Notes: a model not told the origin generated them from the sequence alone. DNA of 64,000 nucleotides from Chitinophaga sp. HK235 (GCF_018255755.1 NZ_CP073766.1:8120501-8184500); one strand, 5' to 3'; numbered from the stretch's first letter, positions 44,335 through 53,791 are shown. Numbers and translations are program-made.

Positions 44335-44683
44335 TGCTTTGAGGTGTGAATTTTTCCTTCACAAGATATTATTATTTTTTTCTGTAAATGATCATTTATG
44401 TTTAATGATTAGTATAGCCGTCATCGTTAGAATATTTTTTTGGATGATTAAAATGGATGTTTACACTTACGCTCCCTGAAACACAGATCAGTGCCCCTGT
44501 TTTTCTCCTTTATTCAGCATCATTTCAGCGCATCATCAAAGGTTCACATAATTATCATGTTCGATTTTTTTAAATCTGAAACTTGATTTAAGCATAAACG
44601 GATGTATGTTAGTAGCATGAATGCCTTGTATATGTCTCCTGAAAATTTGTGCGATTGACCAAAACCTTATCACCCCTTACGTT
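44335..44683. other. AT-rich divergent intergenic region
   Basis: This stretch separates the MORN-like gene from the thioredoxin-like gene. It is strongly A+T-rich and holds presumed promoters for both, but no clear consensus box, repeat or small gene was seen. Confidence 0.4.
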
Positions 44684-45265
44684 ATGAAAATTATTCAATT
44701 TATTGTTTTGTATTTCCTCTTTGTGTCAACTGTTTACGCTCAAAGTAATATTAAGAAGAGTTCACGTTCGAACGATTTATCGGCAATGCTGAATGAACGC
44801 CGGAATGCCCGACTTAAAGCGTTTATTGGTCAGAATTATTTTAAGTTGACAAACGCAGATAGCATTCTTAAGGATATTGGAATTGATAAAGTTAAAGGTG
44901 TGAACATTCTCAATTTTTGGTTCGCAAACTGCCCTCCCTGCATAGTTGAATTTCTTGATCTGGTTAAGCTAGGAAATAGATTTTTCAATAATAGTAATTT
45001 TCATATTATATCATTGACCTATGAAAATGACTCCATAATTAGCTCCTTTCAAAGGAAATATAGCCTTCCTTTTACTCCCATGCATATTTCGAAGGAATCA
45101 TGCGTTAAAATGAATTTACAGAACGGCTTCCCAACTAACATCCTGTTGGATTCAACCGGAGCCATTGTTCTGGTGAGTGCAGGGGGAAGTTCTGATTCTA
45201 CTGCAAGCTCCAAACTCTTTCAGGAAGTGTTAATGCCAGCAATTGACAGCCTCTTGGGTCACTAA
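44684..45265 (+). CDS. Secreted thioredoxin-like protein (TlpA/ResA type)
   Basis: An exported protein of about 193 residues with a signal peptide ending VYAQ. The thioredoxin fold covers about 60-190 with the active-site motif FANCPPCIVEF in place of CGPC, then a TlpA-like strand FHIISLTYEND and the cis-Pro region FPTNILLDSTG. It should act in the periplasm on disulfides, as TlpA or ResA do. The ATG at 44684 is chosen over 44621 because it yields the signal peptide. Confidence 0.85.
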   Translation: MKIIQFIVLYFLFVSTVYAQSNIKKSSRSNDLSAMLNERRNARLKAFIGQNYFKLTNADSILKDIGIDKVKGVNILNFWFANCPPCIVEFLDLVKLGNRFFNNSNFHIISLTYENDSIISSFQRKYSLPFTPMHISKESCVKMNLQNGFPTNILLDSTGAIVLVSAGGSSDSTASSKLFQEVLMPAIDSLLGH

Positions 45266-45349
45266 TTGCCATGACCAGGCATAGGAAACCCGTAAATGAG
45301 ATCTTCATTTATATAAATTTTAGGAGATGAAAGAAAAGGCCGGTTTACT

Positions 45350-45688
45350 TTATTCCCGTTCGTGCAACTTCTTCAGCAGCGAATACGATAACAGTAAGCC
45401 CAGTCCGGTGAACAGAAACATGAAAAATATGAAAACAAAACCTCCCAGCGTCGGAAACATCGGCAGACTGAAAAGGCCTGCTACGAATCCCAGCGGAATA
45501 CTGATACACACTATTCCCAGGGTTAATATCAGTGGCTTAAAGTCGACAGTTCCTTTAAAAAAGTCTGCTGGTAGACCTTTTTCAATAATGGCCATTCTTT
45601 CCTTGTGACGAGTAGTAAAATAATAGTAGCTAATACCAAAAATCGCCAGTGACAGGGCTATGAAAAATGCGGCAGATGTGGTTTGCAT
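45350..45688 (-). CDS. Small membrane protein, DUF6249-like
   Basis: A 112-residue membrane protein with three hydrophobic segments (about 6-24, 51-73 and 78-103) and the charged linker RHKERMAIIEKGLPADFF, which is the DUF6249 hallmark. Such proteins are usually encoded beside ECF sigma factors in Bacteroidota, as here, where it is divergent from one. Its role is unknown; an accessory to membrane-stress signalling is a fair inference. Confidence 0.75.
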   Translation of the reverse strand: MQTTSAAFFIALSLAIFGISYYYFTTRHKERMAIIEKGLPADFFKGTVDFKPLILTLGIVCISIPLGFVAGLFSLPMFPTLGGFVFIFFMFLFTGLGLLLSYSLLKKLHERE

Positions 45689-45811
45689 AGTGCGTGATAT
45701 TTGTTAATCGAATGTAAGACTCGCTCAAAAGAAAAGTGGTCACATTTTGTGACCTGTTTCTGAAAAAATAGTCTAAGTTAGAACTATCAGCCAAGCAAAG
45801 CCCAACAGAGC

Positions 45812-46387
45812 ATGTTATTTGACCGCAAACACAAGGAGGAAGACTATTATTTACAACAGGCCATTCAGGGTAACAGGAAAGGGTTTGAATACCTGGTGAC
45901 CACCTATAAAGATCTGGCATATACGATTGCCAGGAATATTGTGTTGAATAAGGAAGATGCGGAAGAAGTGGTACAAGATGCCTTTGTAAAGGCTTTCAGC
46001 GCATTGGGAAATTTCCGGAAAGCGGCTAAATTTTCCACCTGGCTATACCGCATTGTATACAATACCGCTCTTACAAAAGGGCATGCCCGGAAAGCGGTGA
46101 CTATTCCTGTTGATGATGGAGCCTGGTGGCCTACAGAAACCGTGAGCACCGGTTCTTTAACGCAGGCAGATCGTAAACGCTACATCGACCTGGCGCTTCG
46201 CCAGTTGACGGAAGATGAACGTGTAGTGATCACCCTCTATTATCTGGGCGAAAAAGATATTACGGAAATCGCGGCGATACTTGCATTGAAAAAGTCAGCC
46301 GTTAAGATGCGGCTGCTGAGAGGCCGGAAAAGCATGAAGGCCGCATTGGAATTACTACTACCTAAAGAAGTAAAAGACTTGTTATGA
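45812..46387 (+). CDS. ECF RNA polymerase sigma factor
   Basis: A 191-residue sigma-70 family regulator. Region 2 covers about 15-90 (FEYLVTTYKDLAYTIARNIV, EDAEEVVQDAFVKAF and FSTWLYRIVYNTAL). Region 4 covers about 130-185 (LRQLTEDERVVITLYYLGEK with a helix-turn-helix, then SAVKMRLLRGRKSM). It overlaps a small membrane protein gene by the four bases ATGA, the usual arrangement for a sigma factor and its membrane regulator. Confidence 0.93.
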   Translation: MLFDRKHKEEDYYLQQAIQGNRKGFEYLVTTYKDLAYTIARNIVLNKEDAEEVVQDAFVKAFSALGNFRKAAKFSTWLYRIVYNTALTKGHARKAVTIPVDDGAWWPTETVSTGSLTQADRKRYIDLALRQLTEDERVVITLYYLGEKDITEIAAILALKKSAVKMRLLRGRKSMKAALELLLPKEVKDLL

Positions 46388-46695
46388 ATACACGCAGAAA
46401 AATATCTGCCGATCCGCTTTTCCCTATCATGCAAGAAAAAGGGCTGGACACCTGCCCGGAAGGATTATCGGCCCGATTAACGGAGATGACGGTACGAAGC
46501 TATAAACGAAATTATAGCGCGATGTATAAAAAAGAAGAATGGCCTGGCAAAATCATCCTGGCCATACTGCTGCTGCTCAATGGCTGGATGCTGTATGTGC
46601 TGGGTCACCTACATCCGGTACTGATAGCCGGCATAGTGGCCTTTGCTATATCGACATTCGTCTTAATCCGATTAAACAAAAGCATGCAATCCTGA
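46384..46695 (+). CDS. Small membrane protein, possible anti-sigma factor
   Basis: A 103-residue protein: a polar N-terminal part of about 55 residues (CPEGLSARLTEMTVRSYKR) and two C-terminal membrane helices (about 55-73 and 76-95). It is cotranslated with the sigma factor. The polar region would be cytoplasmic and could bind the sigma factor, but it lacks the zinc-binding HxxxCxxC motif of classical ZAS anti-sigma factors, so this role is inferred from position. Confidence 0.7.
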   Translation: MNTRRKISADPLFPIMQEKGLDTCPEGLSARLTEMTVRSYKRNYSAMYKKEEWPGKIILAILLLLNGWMLYVLGHLHPVLIAGIVAFAISTFVLIRLNKSMQS

Positions 46696-46902
46696 ATTGA
46701 CCTCTCATATGCCTGATATTTTTTCATTCAGGTAAACTACTTGTTTGTTCCATTTATACCCCCGTTTGTTCAATTCTTTTGTACAGCACATTCCTGCCAG
46801 GTAGTTTTGCGCCACCGTCAAAATTGATTCTTGTGCAGTAGTAAAGTGTGGCGTGGCATTTCCAGACACCAGTACAATAGATATCCCGTTAATTGTATCC
46901 AT

Positions 46903-48909
46903 ATGCTCAACAAATGTTTATCGGACAGGACTAAAGTGTCGTTTAGCCTGCTGACTGTTTTATGCTGGGCCAGCACCGTCTGTGGCCAGCGTATAGTGAC
47001 ACCGCCAACAGCCATTACACCTGCTGCCAGGCTGATTGCTTACCCGGTGAAAGATAGCGTAACGCTCAGAGAGCTGAACGCTGGCCGCTCGCTGGGACAG
47101 CTGTCCCTTCCGGCGCCGCAGGGGTTAACGTTACTGGCCTTCGATTCATCAGGAACGCGATTGCTGTTATCCGGCAAATGGCCATCTACAGTTGTCTACC
47201 ATCTTGATCAGCCTTCCTTTCAGCAAGTTGCAAAAATGCCTTTCAGATCAGTTGCTGCCGGATTTGATCGTGCAGGAACAAACGCCTACCTGTTGCAGCG
47301 CAAATCATTTATTGAATCTAATCTGGTGGTTTATGATGCACACACCTGGAAAAAACGCCGGCAAAAAAAGCTGACAGCCGCTTCCCATCATCTCTCGCTC
47401 AATGCCAATGATTCCCTGATCGCTGTGTCTGTGATGGGGAAGATTAAAGTACTCAATGCCCAAAACCTGAAAATAGAACAGGTGCTGTGGGAACGCGCTC
47501 CACAAAAACTGATCGAATTTGATCCCGTTTCGCCAACGATATGCGCCAGCGCCACTTCTAAAAACATCATACAGATAAGGGATCTGCGCAATGACAGCAT
47601 TCTCATCGAAATATATAAGCATGATGCGCCCATCCAAACGTTGAGCTACCGGCCCGATGGTAAATATCTCTTCAGTCTTGATAAAAAAGGGACACTATGT
47701 GTATGGTCTCCTGCTGAAAAAATACAGCTGGCCGAACTGGATCATATACAGGGAGTCCCATACTGGGACAAGGATGGAGAGCTGCGTATTGTTAATACAG
47801 CTGGTGACAGCATTTCGCAAAAAGCACCGCAGGTAGTTGCCCTGCAAACCATGCCTGGTGGCAATCTCCGCTTTCGTCACTACATGGCGCCAATGTTTGA
47901 GATGTTTCCTTCTCCTATTATTGGTTATATTCCGGAAGCTGGTTTTATACTGGGATTGGGCTTTACGGCCATCGTCCAACCCACGCACAACAGCCGGTAT
48001 TACAGGCCGTCGTTGTTGACTGCATCAGCTTCCCATGGTTTTTATGGTAACCAGTGGCTGCTGGGGTTCTCTCTAAGCAGATATCTAAAAGATCGTTGGT
48101 ATCTGGCGGTTGATCTGCAATATAATATACATGCCAGGAGCTTTTATTTCGGTATCGCTAAAGATGCCGACAGCAAAAACAAGCAACCTTACATCTCCAA
48201 TAATTTCCTTTTCAGCGGAGGAGTATACCGGTTGTTAGGCCAGCAGCTGGGTCTGGGCCTTGTGTACGACATCCGGCATAATAAACGCGCCAGGTTTGAA
48301 CATGAGGTAACTGACCTGCCGGCCGGCGCCGAAGGCGGACTGGCTGCGGGGCTAGGAGCAGGACTCAGACTGGATAACCGGGATAATGTACTCGCTCCTT
48401 CCCGCGGCGCGTTCCTTCAACTGATCTATTTGCGCTATGGTCTGGCGGATGTGGGAGATTACCGGTATAATGAAATAAAAGCCGATCTCCGGAAATACTT
48501 CCCTTTAGGCAATCCTTCGAACGGCCGCCAGCTGGCCTTACAGGGGGCTGCCGATCTTACCTGGGGCGGCCAGCCTCCCTTTTATCTGTTACCGTATTTT
48601 ACAGGCGACAAAGCGTTTCGTGGCATATACAGGAATCTTTATCTTGATAAACAAGTGGCCTTTGTGCAGGCGGAATACAGGTCCCGCTTCAGTGTAGCAG
48701 ACCCCCGATTTGGATATGCTATATTTGCAGGGGCTGCAGATGGAGCGGCTGACTATTTTCATGAATATAAACCCGATATAAAGCTAGTGTATGGATTGGG
48801 GTTCCGCCAGCAGCTGTATCCTAAGAATCATTTGTTGTTACGGATGGATGCAGCCTGGACCAGCAAAGGAGATTTTGGCTTCTTCGCCGGCCTGGGTACT
48901 TCTTTTTAA
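46903..48909 (+). CDS. Beta-propeller (WD40-like) fused to a surface-antigen outer-membrane barrel
   Basis: About 668 residues with a signal peptide (about 8-30, ending TVCGQ); the ATG at 46903 is preferred. Residues 40-320 form WD40-like blades (FDSSGTRLLLSGKWPS, LSLNANDSLIAVSVMGKIKV, LSYRPDGKYLFSLDKKG). Residues 330-668 look like a bacterial surface antigen/BamA-type 16-stranded barrel (RLDNRDNVLAPSRGAFLQLIY and FTGDKAFRGIY, ending in GLGTSF with a terminal Phe). A periplasmic propeller replaces the usual POTRA domains. It is followed at 26 bases by a LytS/LytTR pair, so regulation may be linked. Confidence 0.75.
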   Translation: MLNKCLSDRTKVSFSLLTVLCWASTVCGQRIVTPPTAITPAARLIAYPVKDSVTLRELNAGRSLGQLSLPAPQGLTLLAFDSSGTRLLLSGKWPSTVVYHLDQPSFQQVAKMPFRSVAAGFDRAGTNAYLLQRKSFIESNLVVYDAHTWKKRRQKKLTAASHHLSLNANDSLIAVSVMGKIKVLNAQNLKIEQVLWERAPQKLIEFDPVSPTICASATSKNIIQIRDLRNDSILIEIYKHDAPIQTLSYRPDGKYLFSLDKKGTLCVWSPAEKIQLAELDHIQGVPYWDKDGELRIVNTAGDSISQKAPQVVALQTMPGGNLRFRHYMAPMFEMFPSPIIGYIPEAGFILGLGFTAIVQPTHNSRYYRPSLLTASASHGFYGNQWLLGFSLSRYLKDRWYLAVDLQYNIHARSFYFGIAKDADSKNKQPYISNNFLFSGGVYRLLGQQLGLGLVYDIRHNKRARFEHEVTDLPAGAEGGLAAGLGAGLRLDNRDNVLAPSRGAFLQLIYLRYGLADVGDYRYNEIKADLRKYFPLGNPSNGRQLALQGAADLTWGGQPPFYLLPYFTGDKAFRGIYRNLYLDKQVAFVQAEYRSRFSVADPRFGYAIFAGAADGAADYFHEYKPDIKLVYGLGFRQQLYPKNHLLLRMDAAWTSKGDFGFFAGLGTSF

Positions 48910-48935
48910 TAACCGCCTGAAAAACATATAAGTCA

Positions 48936-50018
48936 ATGGGATTGATCCAAGGTAACTTTTCTATTCCCCGTAAATACAAGGTAAGATGGCTGGCTATTCT
49001 GCTTTGTTATACCGCCTATACATCGCTGGTGTTCTGCATTATATATCTGACTCAAAAAGAAGCACTTTACAGGAACTACGGCCCCGCGGGTATGTGGGTC
49101 CTCAATATCCTGCATGATATCATCAAATGTACGATCATCTATTATTTCCTTATCTACTGGATATTTCTGCCCATCATACAAACAAGAAGGATCACCTTCC
49201 GGGTGATCTTACCTAAACTGGTGCACTTAATACTTTTTGCGACTGTATTGACCACCTATGAATTTTACAGGATGTTTGGAATAGGAAGTGCCAGGAGCGG
49301 CCGTCAGCATCCCGGCATGTATGACTATAGTTTCTGGGAATTCTCTATCGGGTTAGTCATGCTGTTGGTAAGCCTGATAGTGGCCATATTCATTGAGCTG
49401 CGAGCCAGAGCGGTCCATCTGCGCGAAATGGAAAAAGGTAAGCTGATGGCGGAGCTTTCTGCTATTAAATACCAGATCAATCCTCATTTTCTGTTTAATT
49501 GTCTGAATTTCATCTATACCAAGTCAGTCCGGCATAATACAGAAGTGGCGCACGCCGTTAACCTGCTGTCGGAGATCATGCGTTATGCGCTGGAACAGAA
49601 TGACGATAAAGAGGGTGTGGTGTTACTGGCCGCCGAAATGGACCACATGAAAAACGTGATTGAGATCAATCAGATGCGTTTCAATAATAATCTAAAGATC
49701 CGATTCACGGAAAAAATTGATAATCTGAACATTCGCATTCCGCCACTGGTGCTGATTACATTGGTCGAGAATGCGTTCAAACACGGAGATCTGAACGATG
49801 AACATAATCCCCTCGACATAAAAATCGAAGTAATCGGGGAAAAATTGTGGTTCTATACCCAGAATAAAAAAAAGAAAAGCGTAAAAGAATTATCCAGCGG
49901 CATTGGTCTGGCGAATGTAAGACAACGGCTGCAGCTGGTGTATGGCCCCAGACACCACTTTCAGACAATGGAAGATGAACAGTATTATGTGGCCGAACTA
50001 ACTATAAATCATAAATGA
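48936..50018 (+). CDS. LytS-type sensor histidine kinase
   Basis: A 360-residue inner-membrane kinase. Four hydrophobic segments lie in residues 18-155, followed by a short coiled linker. The His_kinase domain has phosphoacceptor H184 in INPHFLFNCLNF, and an HATPase_c fold has ENAFKHG as N box and SGIGLANVRQRL as G box. The layout is that of Bacteroidota LytS/YehU sensors. The stop overlaps the next gene's ATG, so the pair is coupled. Confidence 0.92.
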   Translation: MGLIQGNFSIPRKYKVRWLAILLCYTAYTSLVFCIIYLTQKEALYRNYGPAGMWVLNILHDIIKCTIIYYFLIYWIFLPIIQTRRITFRVILPKLVHLILFATVLTTYEFYRMFGIGSARSGRQHPGMYDYSFWEFSIGLVMLLVSLIVAIFIELRARAVHLREMEKGKLMAELSAIKYQINPHFLFNCLNFIYTKSVRHNTEVAHAVNLLSEIMRYALEQNDDKEGVVLLAAEMDHMKNVIEINQMRFNNNLKIRFTEKIDNLNIRIPPLVLITLVENAFKHGDLNDEHNPLDIKIEVIGEKLWFYTQNKKKKSVKELSSGIGLANVRQRLQLVYGPRHHFQTMEDEQYYVAELTINHK

Positions 50019-50725
50019 TGATCCGGTGTATTATTGTAGACGATGAGGCGCATGCGATTGAGCTGTTGTCCATGCATATTGAACAAACCAGTTTCCTGGA
50101 GCTGGTGGACACAGCCACAAGCCCGGTAAAAGCCTTGCAACTGGTATTTGAACAAAAGATAGATGTGGTTTTCCTGGATGTACAAATGCCGGAAATGTCC
50201 GGTATCGAGTTTATGCAATTACTGAACGGAAGATGTAAAGTGATATTGGTAACAGCTTATAAAGATTATGCCATACAGGGTTTTGATAATGACGTTGTTG
50301 ATTATTTACTTAAACCCGTAACATTCCCGCGCTTTCTTAAAAGCACCCGTAAGCTGCTGGATATGAGAAGGAATGTCGAGGAGCCAGGCAATGACTATAT
50401 TTTCGTGAGTGCCGACTCAAAAGGAAAACTGCTACGGATCAATATAGAAGACATCATTTACGTGGAGGGACAAAGACAGTATGTTTGTTTTTTCACCCGC
50501 GAGGGAAGAAAATATCTCTCCAGGCTTACCCTTAAAGAATTGGAAGCCCGCCTGCCGGTAGGTAAATTCATCCGGGTACACAAATCTTTCGTACTCGCTA
50601 TCCAGTATATTACCATGATCCACCACAATGTGGTGTACATGGCGCATACCAAAGAAATGATCCCGATAGGTTCCAGCTATAGGGAGGCCTTCATGAACAG
50701 GATGAAAGATAAGATCATGACCTGA
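50015..50725 (+). CDS. LytTR-family response regulator
   Basis: A 236-residue cytoplasmic regulator. The receiver domain is at about 3-118 with D9-D10 and phosphoacceptor D55 in VVFLDVQMPE, and lysine in LLKPVTF. The LytTR DNA-binding domain is at about 132-232 (IEDIIYVEGQRQYVCFFTREG and FIRVHKSFVLAIQYI). It acts with the overlapping LytS kinase. The nearest target candidates are the barrel protein upstream and the transglutaminase-like gene downstream; this is inference. Confidence 0.93.
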   Translation: MMIRCIIVDDEAHAIELLSMHIEQTSFLELVDTATSPVKALQLVFEQKIDVVFLDVQMPEMSGIEFMQLLNGRCKVILVTAYKDYAIQGFDNDVVDYLLKPVTFPRFLKSTRKLLDMRRNVEEPGNDYIFVSADSKGKLLRINIEDIIYVEGQRQYVCFFTREGRKYLSRLTLKELEARLPVGKFIRVHKSFVLAIQYITMIHHNVVYMAHTKEMIPIGSSYREAFMNRMKDKIMT

Positions 50726-50948
50726 ATATACAGCTGGAAGTGCTTCAATGCAGGAAGGTGAAAAGTTGCATTGTATTGCGTTTTTTATGTTGATAGTTAG
50801 GATTGCATATATTTTGAGGTTTTATTTATAGCATGTGATGGTATGTTGATGAAAATGACATAAATTTAAATTCGTACCGTCCTTTATTGTCATGTTGGTA
50901 TCGCTCCAATGTAAGTAACTATAATTATAACACCTCAAAAATCCACTC

Positions 50949-52865
50949 ATGAAAGCCGAATCAACAACGCTAGCAGCTGTTGAAGTTGTTACACTTCATT
51001 CTATCCGTGCGCAAAACAATCTGCCGGTATCCAGGAAAAACAAGTTATTGAACCCCCATCAGCTGTTGTGGACCAACAGGGGAAGCGGCCATAAAAAAGC
51101 GCATCCTGTTGTGTTTGATATCAGTCAGCAGGCAGACAATGCATTCGAGGTTACCGTTTCTTCCAGTAAAACACTGGCGGGGCACTACACACTGGAAGCG
51201 TATGCCGACGGTGGAGAAGTGTTGTTTGCCGGTAAGGTAACGGATGATAACACCTTCGTGGCGAAGTCCATCAAAACCCCGGATGAATTTGCCACACTGA
51301 GGAATCACTCACTTCACTGGCAGCTTACCGCTGATAAGCAGGAAACGATTCCGCTGGGTACTACCTGGATTGAAATATTCTGGATAGATACCACGCATGT
51401 ACCACCTGCGCTCCATCAGAAGGGAGTAATTCTTGAAGGCCTGCATATGATAGCAGAAGCTTCCAAAGCTATCACTACATTCCCATATGATGAAAATACA
51501 AAACTGCTGAGAGCAAATGCACAGCCGATTTACTATTATGTGAATCAGGTTTTTAACTTTCTGCCGCCCCGGTATGATGTGTGGAGTGGAGCTCCCTATT
51601 TTACCAACAGTTATGACAAGAATAGTATTACGTTGAACTATAACGCATATACGTATGCTCATAACTATCAGCCCAATTCTATATTGAACTGTTATGACAC
51701 GGCCACCGTGTTACAATATTATCTGATTGGTGCCGGTTATCCTACAGCCTGGCTGTTTATGCAGCCATTCGGTTATCTGCGTTTGACCAACCTTATCGGC
51801 AGGGGACAGTGCAATAACCCGTTTTATGCAGCTAATAATACACCACCGGTAATTGCAGTGAATGATAGCAGACGTACTGCTTTTGGGAATCATGCATTTA
51901 TAAATATTACCAATATTGCCAGGGTGGCAGATGGATGTGCCGGTCCGCATCAGGGTACTGAAACAGCACAGCAATATGTTTCGTCTGCTGTGGATAATCA
52001 GTATCCTAATCCTCCGCGGGTAAGGCCTGGAACGGTTGGTGATATTACAAGCTATCTGGGTCTTAAGTATGTTAACAGGATGTCCAGTGCATACACGATA
52101 AATGATCTTCCACATCTGGAAGCCTTTAAAAAATTATTGAAATATAAAGAAATAAAAACTTTGAGAAATGATAAAAGCGGCATCGCCGGTAAATTTCCTG
52201 AACCTGCCGAATGTCCGCTGCTCCATGGAAAATGGAAAACCAGTTACGAGGAAGTGATCCCTGGTAGCGAAGAAGTATTAAAAATATGGATGCTGAATGA
52301 TGGCGATCAACTGATCACCATCAAATTGCATGTGATTTCCGGCAGCAAAGAACTGGCACATAACCGCTTCCTCGCGATAGGCGCTACCACACAAGGTGTG
52401 GAGCCATCCTATGAAGCTGGTCCTGAGAACCTGGGAGAGTATTCAGCTGTAAGTGTTAACAAGCATTATCCATTGTTATTGGTGATGCAGGATAACATGG
52501 TACTTCATATTGCTTCCAGTGATCCATCCGTGGATTTGGGAGGCCTGGCAAAATGGTGCTTCCAGCAGATGACCAGAAGCCATGTAGCAGATATCAGCAG
52601 CCACCTGCCTGCTGTACATCTCCATTATTCCAGTCTGCAGCCCAAAAAGGGAGATCGTTTTTATGTTTCCCTTTCCTCCGGAGAGAACTCACGGCTTGAT
52701 TTCGAGCTGGAAGAAGGAAACGGATTGCGTCTCATTTCAGAAGAAGATACTGTCCTGGTTTTTGATACGGTTAAGGCCGGAAAACAGGTGTTAAAGGTAT
52801 TGGTGATTGACAAGGATACGTTAATGGTGAATACGCAGACACTTACAATTGATATTCAGGAGTAA
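50949..52865 (+). CDS. Orphan cytoplasmic transglutaminase-like protein
   Basis: A 638-residue protein without a signal peptide. The central region resembles a transglutaminase/papain-like core: LNCYDTATVLQYYLIGAGYP (C248), FGNHAFINI (H315) and VADGCAG (D328) would form a Cys-His-Asp triad. The N-terminal 170 residues are beta-rich (ETIPLGTTWIEIFWIDT) and the C-terminal 200 residues form beta sandwich-like segments (HVISGSKELAHN, LVFDTVKAGKQVLKV). I know no named family with this order. Size, lack of export signal and isolated position would fit a secreted effector delivered by a contractile or other machine, but nothing shows this directly. Confidence 0.6.
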   Translation: MKAESTTLAAVEVVTLHSIRAQNNLPVSRKNKLLNPHQLLWTNRGSGHKKAHPVVFDISQQADNAFEVTVSSSKTLAGHYTLEAYADGGEVLFAGKVTDDNTFVAKSIKTPDEFATLRNHSLHWQLTADKQETIPLGTTWIEIFWIDTTHVPPALHQKGVILEGLHMIAEASKAITTFPYDENTKLLRANAQPIYYYVNQVFNFLPPRYDVWSGAPYFTNSYDKNSITLNYNAYTYAHNYQPNSILNCYDTATVLQYYLIGAGYPTAWLFMQPFGYLRLTNLIGRGQCNNPFYAANNTPPVIAVNDSRRTAFGNHAFINITNIARVADGCAGPHQGTETAQQYVSSAVDNQYPNPPRVRPGTVGDITSYLGLKYVNRMSSAYTINDLPHLEAFKKLLKYKEIKTLRNDKSGIAGKFPEPAECPLLHGKWKTSYEEVIPGSEEVLKIWMLNDGDQLITIKLHVISGSKELAHNRFLAIGATTQGVEPSYEAGPENLGEYSAVSVNKHYPLLLVMQDNMVLHIASSDPSVDLGGLAKWCFQQMTRSHVADISSHLPAVHLHYSSLQPKKGDRFYVSLSSGENSRLDFELEEGNGLRLISEEDTVLVFDTVKAGKQVLKVLVIDKDTLMVNTQTLTIDIQE

Positions 52866-52892
52866 TCAAAAGAAGGTAACTTCATTATGTAT

Positions 52893-52930
52893 ATACACCT
52901 GCAGGAAACTCCCTGCAGGTGTATCTTTTT
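52893..52930 (+). terminator. Intrinsic terminator
   Basis: Perfect 13-bp arms (52893-52905 with 52912-52924, ATACACCTGCAGG and its complement) are followed by a run of T. It terminates the transglutaminase-like gene. Confidence 0.85.
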
Positions 52931-53027
52931 TGAAACATTATCATTTTAATAATAATTTTGTTTGCTGATATCATTATGCAACGATGTTCCTGTATTGTAT
53001 TTTTGCGGGAAGAATTTAAGAGAGACC

Positions 53028-53492
53028 ATGTATTCCAAAGAGGAAGTATCCAAACAAAAGCAGGCATTCTGGACTGCATTTGGCCGCTATATGAAACCAG
53101 TATTATCAGCAGATGGTGAGATCATTAGCTGGGCTAATTACAAAACAGGCATACCCGGTTTATTCTTTAAACTGGATGCAGAAAACCGATATGTGTGTAT
53201 CTCTATCCTGATTACACAGACGGACCCGCAGCTGCATACAGCTTTCTATGAACTTTTTGAAATGCAGAAAAAAATGCTGGAAAGCGCATTGGGAGAAATT
53301 GACTGGGAATGGGAACAGGATATTACGGATGACTACGGCAGGAACATCAGCAGGATCAGTAAGCGGATTGACGGCATATCCATACTTCGTACAGAAGACT
53401 GGCCGGCACTGATATCTTTCCTTAAAGAAAGGATTGTAGCCCTGGATGAATATTGGAGTACAGCAAAATATGCATTTGAAGCATTATTGTAA
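53028..53492 (+). CDS. DUF4268 protein
   Basis: A protein of about 154 residues that matches the DUF4268 family: EEVSKQKQAFWTAFGRYM at the start, GLFFKLDAENRYVCISIL, and the end IVALDEYWSTAKYAFEALL. The fold is likely related to restriction-endonuclease-like or methyl-binding domains found as C-terminal parts of larger proteins, but here it stands alone. The function is unknown. A -7-like TATTTTTG lies at 52998-53005, 22 bases before the ATG. Confidence 0.8.
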   Translation: MYSKEEVSKQKQAFWTAFGRYMKPVLSADGEIISWANYKTGIPGLFFKLDAENRYVCISILITQTDPQLHTAFYELFEMQKKMLESALGEIDWEWEQDITDDYGRNISRISKRIDGISILRTEDWPALISFLKERIVALDEYWSTAKYAFEALL

Positions 53493-53668
53493 TTACTTCC
53501 CAATGCATTGCTTATCGCAGGCAATATTGCTAATGTTGCAGGAGGAAATGAATGCAGGAATATCCTGTTTGAGAACGTTGTTTTTCATCACTATGATTTC
53601 AGGCATGGAAAACCCTTAGTGCCTGTTAACTTCAGTGTTAACAGAGGAGAGACCATATTTTTGGTAAC

Positions 53669-53695
53669 TAACCATTACCCATTAACCATTAACCC
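53669..53695. repeat. Tandem heptamer TAACCAT-type repeat
   Basis: Nearly four copies of a seven-base unit (TAACCAT, TACCCAT, TAACCAT, then TAACCC) lie between the DUF4268 and PhyH genes. The surrounding 53493-53791 holds no gene that I can support. Confidence 0.6.
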
Positions 53696-53791
53696 GGTTC
53701 GATGATGGAAGCATATCCGAACTGATATACAATAAATAAAAAAGTGTAACCCAACTTTTACCCTATTTTTTCATTATTAAATTGTTTTGTT

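Noticed and set aside
46705..46902. A 65-codon minus-strand frame upstream of the propeller-barrel gene
   Set aside because: It covers the region where the plus-strand promoter of the next gene must lie, matches no family I know and has no promoter or start context that I can support.
53669..53695. A CRISPR array
   Set aside because: The repeat unit is only seven bases without spacers, and no cas genes are in the window.
53508..53705. A 65-codon plus-strand frame before the PhyH gene
   Set aside because: It uses an unsupported start, ends inside the heptamer repeat and resembles no family that I know; it may be a remnant but cannot be supported.
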